This document shows positions 6,413 through 9,888 of a DNA stretch of 9,888 bases, one piece after another (within the stretch, counting starts at the first letter, position 1; each line of letters starts with the position of its first letter). Below the pieces are notes generated by a model. That model was not told where the DNA came from. It saw nothing but the letters and a program-made list of their open reading frames with translations, and ran no database searches. The translations under genes were made by a program, and so were the position numbers. The DNA comes from Pseudomonadota bacterium (GTDB taxonomy: Bacteria > Pseudomonadota > Gammaproteobacteria > Burkholderiales > Burkholderiaceae_D). Location: assembly GCA_023409175.1 (NCBI GenBank), contig JAEYIG010000244.1, positions 1 through 9,888 of the forward strand, written 5' to 3'.

Positions 6413-7555
6413 TCAGGGATTGTTAGCAATAGATACCCGGCTGTTGATAGCCGAATTATGTGCGAATTCGAAAATTATCTTAAACGCAATATCTGAAGCC
6501 GGCTGAAGTCCCTTTGCCGTTCCGGCTTCTTCAGGAAGATATTCCTGAGGTTCAAAGACCCGGCGTAACAACACTTTATTGTCCGAATCTGTCAATTCCA
6601 CCACAAGCGATGGCCATAACTGCAAATCCTGACTGTTATTGGTCATCGTTATGTTCTGGGAATACTGGTCTGGGGCGTTCTCCAGTTTTTCAGGAATTCC
6701 CGCTTTGATCGAGAGGGGAGATTTTGGTGCAGGTGTCTGAACAGGACACGAGAGGAGTTCACACGTCGAGTTCACCAACTCTTCTGCAGGCGGCCACCAT
6801 GCGACAATCTCTTCGGAATAACGGTAAATGCCCTGGACACCCAACAGAACCAGCAGAACAAGCGTTCCGACGCTCCAGAGAAACTGGGAAAGACGGGATC
6901 TTTTTTTCTTGCTTTTGACAATTTTGACCAATTCATCCGTCGCAGCAGGTTTTGCACTAATCTTTTGGGATGGATCGACAATAATGTCGGGAACGTCGCT
7001 GTCCTCGATGGAATCAGCTGGCAAAAACGGTTCTTTTTTTGCCGTTTCAGACAGAACGTCAACAGGTACTTCCGGCAGGTGGGTGATGTCCCTGGCTGGC
7101 AGGTCGTGGGATTGGGTGGCAGATATTTCCCCGGCTTCTTCAGAAGAAGGAACATTCAGGTCGAAACTGATAGACTGGATCTGTTTTTCAAAAGAGGCCT
7201 TGAGAGCGTCTTCTCGCTCTTTCATTACATCATTTGAAATGCTGATTCCATTATCCTCATCTATCTTCGTCGAAAAGGCTTCAGAACTTGAGGCTGTAAT
7301 CTCTTCATCAGATGATTTTTCGAGCTCTGCTGATTTGAAGGGGAGGTTTTCGTCCGATGCCGCTGAAGAGGGAACCTTTTCAGCTTTTGAGGAAGGACGA
7401 CTGGCGTCTGTCGTAAGCCGTCCTATCAGATGATCGATGCCATTAAACGGATTATTGCAGACGCCACAACGCACGACGCCGGAATAGCGCTTGAGCTGTT
7501 CCTCGTTAACCTGAAAAACGGTATTGCAAGTGGGGCAACGTGTAGCCAGTGACAT
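6413..7555 (-). CDS. MJ0042 zinc-ribbon, single-pass membrane protein with DUF3426 domain
   Basis: Function unknown. It has 380 residues in four parts. The first is an N-terminal MJ0042-type zinc ribbon with C7-x2-C10 and C30-x2-C33. Next is a long Ser/Glu/Asp-rich, probably disordered linker (about 50-205). A basic patch (KSKKKRSR, 214-221) precedes one membrane helix at about 223-243. A C-terminal DUF3426 domain (about 262-378) contains ITMTNNS, PSLVVELTDSDNKVLLRRVF and EYLP, typical of that family. By the positive-inside rule the zinc ribbon is cytoplasmic and DUF3426 periplasmic. Two further cysteines at 265 and 270 sit just outside the membrane and might form a disulfide. It lies between prmA (18-base gap) and the PfkB kinase gene. 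Start ATG gives MSLATRCPTC, the usual N-terminus; no clear Shine-Dalgarno sequence is present. Confidence 0.9.
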   Translation of the reverse strand: MSLATRCPTCNTVFQVNEEQLKRYSGVVRCGVCNNPFNGIDHLIGRLTTDASRPSSKAEKVPSSAASDENLPFKSAELEKSSDEEITASSSEAFSTKIDEDNGISISNDVMKEREDALKASFEKQIQSISFDLNVPSSEEAGEISATQSHDLPARDITHLPEVPVDVLSETAKKEPFLPADSIEDSDVPDIIVDPSQKISAKPAATDELVKIVKSKKKRSRLSQFLWSVGTLVLLVLLGVQGIYRYSEEIVAWWPPAEELVNSTCELLSCPVQTPAPKSPLSIKAGIPEKLENAPDQYSQNITMTNNSQDLQLWPSLVVELTDSDNKVLLRRVFEPQEYLPEEAGTAKGLQPASDIAFKIIFEFAHNSAINSRVSIANNP

Positions 7556-7573
7556 GCTTGGGATTAACGCCGG

Positions 7574-8479
7574 TTAATTAAGTTGGCCTGATAAAGCGAC
7601 CCATCCTTCATGGCTTTTCCAGACCCTCAGATTAATAAAAGGGGCATACGCCTCGATCACATCGTCAGCCTGAGCTTCAAGAATACCGGACAAAACCAGA
7701 AAACCGTTTTTCCTGATGCGTTCGGTCAAGGTTTTTGTCAGCGTCTTCAATGGGCCGGCCAGAATGTTGGCAACGACTATATCATACTGACGGTCAGGTT
7801 CGGAAGGGGAAAACTCATCGGGCAAATAGCAGGGAAAGGCACAATGATTACGTTCGGCATTTTCCTTCGACGTGATAATCGATTGGGGATCAATGTCGAC
7901 CCCGGTTACGCTGCCTGCACCCAGCTTGATGGCGGCAATCGCCAAAATGCCTGAACCACATCCGTAATCCAGGATAGTCTGGTCTTTTTTAACGTTTTTT
8001 TCAAGCCATTCGAGACACAGTCTCGTGGTCGGATGCGAACCTGTGCCAAAGGCAAGGCCGGGATCCAGTTCAAGGACAATACCATTTTCATCCGGAATTT
8101 CATGCCAGCTCGGCACAATCCAGATTTTTTCACCAATATGAATCGGATCGAATTGCGATTGTGTTACGCGAACCCAGTCTTCATCAGGAACTTCCCTCAG
8201 AATAAACGCAGGAAGTTCTTCCAACCCGCATTCTTCTGCAGCCTTTTTTATGATTTCTTCAGCATTTGCGTCTGAAGAAAGCAGTGCAATGATACGGCTG
8301 CGTTGCCAGGCATATTCGTTCGAATCCGCTCCCGGTTCATCGAACAGGGGTTGTTCTGCGGGAGTGCCAAGATCGGCATCTTCTACCGTAATGGACAACG
8401 CTCCCGCATTCATAAGCGCATCTGAAAACGCATTCGTCACGTCAAAGGCGACTTCTACAACGACTTCATTCCAGTTCAC
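7574..8479 (-). CDS. prmA: Ribosomal protein L11 methyltransferase
   Basis: SAM-dependent enzyme that trimethylates several amino groups of ribosomal protein L11. The 301-residue length is normal. The N-terminal L11-binding domain begins WNEVVVEVAFD (3-13). The catalytic domain shows GLAFGTGSHPTT (141-152), SAM-binding motif I LDYGCGSGILAIAA (170-183), the acidic residue of VTGVDIDP (191-198) and the NILA motif (238-241) that marks PrmA. The start codon is GTG (8479-8477), supported by a good Shine-Dalgarno sequence six bases upstream and by alignment with the family N-terminus MxWxE. It follows accC by 27 bases in an order I recall from other betaproteobacteria. Nothing unusual was seen. Confidence 0.97.
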   Translation of the reverse strand: MNWNEVVVEVAFDVTNAFSDALMNAGALSITVEDADLGTPAEQPLFDEPGADSNEYAWQRSRIIALLSSDANAEEIIKKAAEECGLEELPAFILREVPDEDWVRVTQSQFDPIHIGEKIWIVPSWHEIPDENGIVLELDPGLAFGTGSHPTTRLCLEWLEKNVKKDQTILDYGCGSGILAIAAIKLGAGSVTGVDIDPQSIITSKENAERNHCAFPCYLPDEFSPSEPDRQYDIVVANILAGPLKTLTKTLTERIRKNGFLVLSGILEAQADDVIEAYAPFINLRVWKSHEGWVALSGQLN

Positions 8480-8485
8480 AATAAA

Positions 8486-8490
8486 CTCCA
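8486..8490 (-). promoter_or_regulatory. Ribosome binding site of prmA
   Basis: TGGAG on the minus strand, 6 bases before the GTG codon. It decides the GTG start of prmA and is the clearest Shine-Dalgarno sequence in the leftward operon. Confidence 0.75.
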
Positions 8491-8506
8491 GACGAGATAT
8501 ACCGGA

Positions 8507-9868
8507 TTATTTTTCGGTTTCCGGGAACATTTCGGCAAGTTTATGTTCCAGATAATGAATATTGGTGCCACCTTTTACAAAGCTTGGGTCGTGCATCAAT
8601 TCACGGTGAAGGGCCAGATTTGTCTGAATGCCTTCAACAACCATTTCGGTCAGGGCAACCTGCATCCTGCGGATAGCCATATCGCGGGTCGGTGCGTAAG
8701 AAATGATTTTGCCGATCATGGAATCATAATAGGGAGGAACGCGATATCCGGCATAAACGTGCGAATCGACGCGCATGCCAGGGCCGCCAGGAGCGTGCCA
8801 GGAAGTGATTTTGCCCGGAGATGGAATAAACGTAAAAGGATCTTCCGCATTGATACGGCATTCAATGGCATGTCCGATCAAGCGGATATCGCGTTGCTTG
8901 AAGCTGAGCTTTTCGCCTGCGGCAATACGAATCTGTTCCTGAACGATATCGACGCCTGTAATCAGTTCCGTTACAGGATGTTCAACCTGAACACGGGTAT
9001 TCATTTCGATGAAATAAAATTCTCCGTTTTCATACAAAAATTCAAATGTACCGGCCCCACGATAACCGATCTTCTTGCAGGCATCGGCACAGCGATCGCC
9101 GATACGGTCAATCAGTCTGCGAGGAATGTCCGGAGCAGGCGCTTCTTCAATGACCTTCTGGTGACGTCTTTGCATGGAACAATCCCGTTCGCCGAGCCAG
9201 ATGGCATTTTTATGATCATCTGCAAGCACCTGAATTTCGATATGACGAGGGTTTTCAAGGAATTTCTCCATGTAGACCTCAGGATTGCCGAAAGCTGCCC
9301 CAGCTTCGGTTTTGGTCATTGTAACGGCATTCAGGAGGGCCGCTTCGGTATGCACGACTCGCATGCCTCGCCCGCCACCGCCACCAGCTGCCTTAATGAT
9401 GACCGGAAATCCGATTTTGCGTGCTGTCGCGATAATTTCCTGTGGATCGTCAGGCAATGCGCCTTCTGAACCCGGTACGCATGGAATACCGGCCTTGATC
9501 ATGGTCTGCTTGGCGCTGACTTTATCCCCCATCACTCTGATGGAATCCGAGCGTGGACCAATAAAAACAAAGCCTGATTTTTCGACGCGTTCAGCAAAAT
9601 CGGCATTTTCTGAAAGGAAACCATAACCCGGATGAATGGCTTCGGCATCGGTCACTTCGGCAGCGCTGATGATGGCGGGCATATTCAGATAGCTTTGTGC
9701 CGAAGCGGCTGGTCCGATACAAACGGATTCATCAGCAAGTTTGACGTATTTTGCTTCACGGTCCGCCTCGGAATGGACGACGACAGTTTTTATACCCAAC
9801 TCGCGGCAGGCACGCTGGATACGCAGTGCAATTTCACCACGATTGGCGATAAGGATTTTTTCAAACAT
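8507..9868 (-). CDS. accC: Acetyl-CoA carboxylase, biotin carboxylase subunit
   Basis: Carboxylates biotin on the carrier protein AccB using ATP and bicarbonate, the first half-reaction of malonyl-CoA formation for fatty acid synthesis. The 453-residue length fits AccC alone, without a fused carrier domain. Numbering runs parallel to the E. coli enzyme and all key residues I checked are present: K116, K159, the glycine-rich ATP loop GGGGGRGM (162-169), H209, K238, E276, E288, R292, E296 and R338. The N-terminus [17 protein letters not shown] is canonical, so the ATG start is secure, although no clear Shine-Dalgarno sequence precedes it. Only 20 bases remain upstream; accB is expected just outside the window. 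It heads the visible part of the accC-prmA-DUF3426-kinase operon. Confidence 0.98.
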   Translation of the reverse strand: MFEKILIANRGEIALRIQRACRELGIKTVVVHSEADREAKYVKLADESVCIGPAASAQSYLNMPAIISAAEVTDAEAIHPGYGFLSENADFAERVEKSGFVFIGPRSDSIRVMGDKVSAKQTMIKAGIPCVPGSEGALPDDPQEIIATARKIGFPVIIKAAGGGGGRGMRVVHTEAALLNAVTMTKTEAGAAFGNPEVYMEKFLENPRHIEIQVLADDHKNAIWLGERDCSMQRRHQKVIEEAPAPDIPRRLIDRIGDRCADACKKIGYRGAGTFEFLYENGEFYFIEMNTRVQVEHPVTELITGVDIVQEQIRIAAGEKLSFKQRDIRLIGHAIECRINAEDPFTFIPSPGKITSWHAPGGPGMRVDSHVYAGYRVPPYYDSMIGKIISYAPTRDMAIRRMQVALTEMVVEGIQTNLALHRELMHDPSFVKGGTNIHYLEHKLAEMFPETEK

Positions 9869-9888
9869 AATTTGGTGACGATTGTTCT

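Noticed and set aside
8543..9469. A 308-codon open frame on the + strand opposite accC
   Set aside because: It is fully antisense to a textbook accC, shows no recognisable family and lacks a ribosome binding site. Long antisense frames are common opposite conserved genes.
1..9888. Mobile elements, prophage genes, CRISPR repeats or defence systems
   Set aside because: I found no transposase-like protein, no regularly spaced repeats, no terminal inverted repeats and no tRNA-associated integration site. All sizeable gaps are explained by housekeeping regulation and ffs.

Overview
The window looks like chromosomal housekeeping DNA from a betaproteobacterium of the order Burkholderiales. Protein sequences and gene order fit this group: ubiD; ffs-dnaX-ybaB-recR; and, on the opposite strand, accC-prmA-zinc-ribbon/DUF3426-PfkB kinase. 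By eye the base composition is close to balanced, lower in GC than most Burkholderiales. Together with the protein character this points to an Oxalobacter-like member of the Oxalobacteraceae. That placement is an inference from recall, not a database result.

Left part (1-4980, + strand). The window opens inside ubiD (ubiquinone biosynthesis decarboxylase, 5' end missing). A 302-base spacer follows. It holds a convincing gene for the bacterial signal recognition particle RNA (ffs, about 1041-1136) with its own promoter, then a candidate dnaX promoter. Next comes a tight cluster: dnaX (clamp loader tau), ybaB/ebfC (nucleoid-associated protein), recR (recombinational repair) and a cysM-like PLP enzyme, with gaps of 2 to 18 bases.

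Middle (4981-5455). rpsT (ribosomal protein S20) is a single-gene unit. It has a near-consensus sigma-70 promoter, a leader of roughly 68 nt containing a small palindrome, a good ribosome binding site and a strong Rho-independent terminator.

Right part (5456-9888, - strand). Four genes read leftward: accC (biotin carboxylase) - prmA (L11 methyltransferase) - an MJ0042 zinc-ribbon/DUF3426 membrane protein - a PfkB-family (probably nucleoside) kinase. Gaps are 18-27 bases, so this is probably one operon whose promoter (expected before accB) lies beyond the right edge. It converges on rpsT.

No mobile element, CRISPR array, prophage gene or obviously new multi-gene system is visible. The most interesting observations are a CysM homologue with changes concentrated in substrate-contacting motifs, the intact ffs RNA gene with a swapped tetraloop-closing pair, the rpsT leader palindrome, and a poorly characterised zinc-ribbon membrane protein in the accC-prmA operon.
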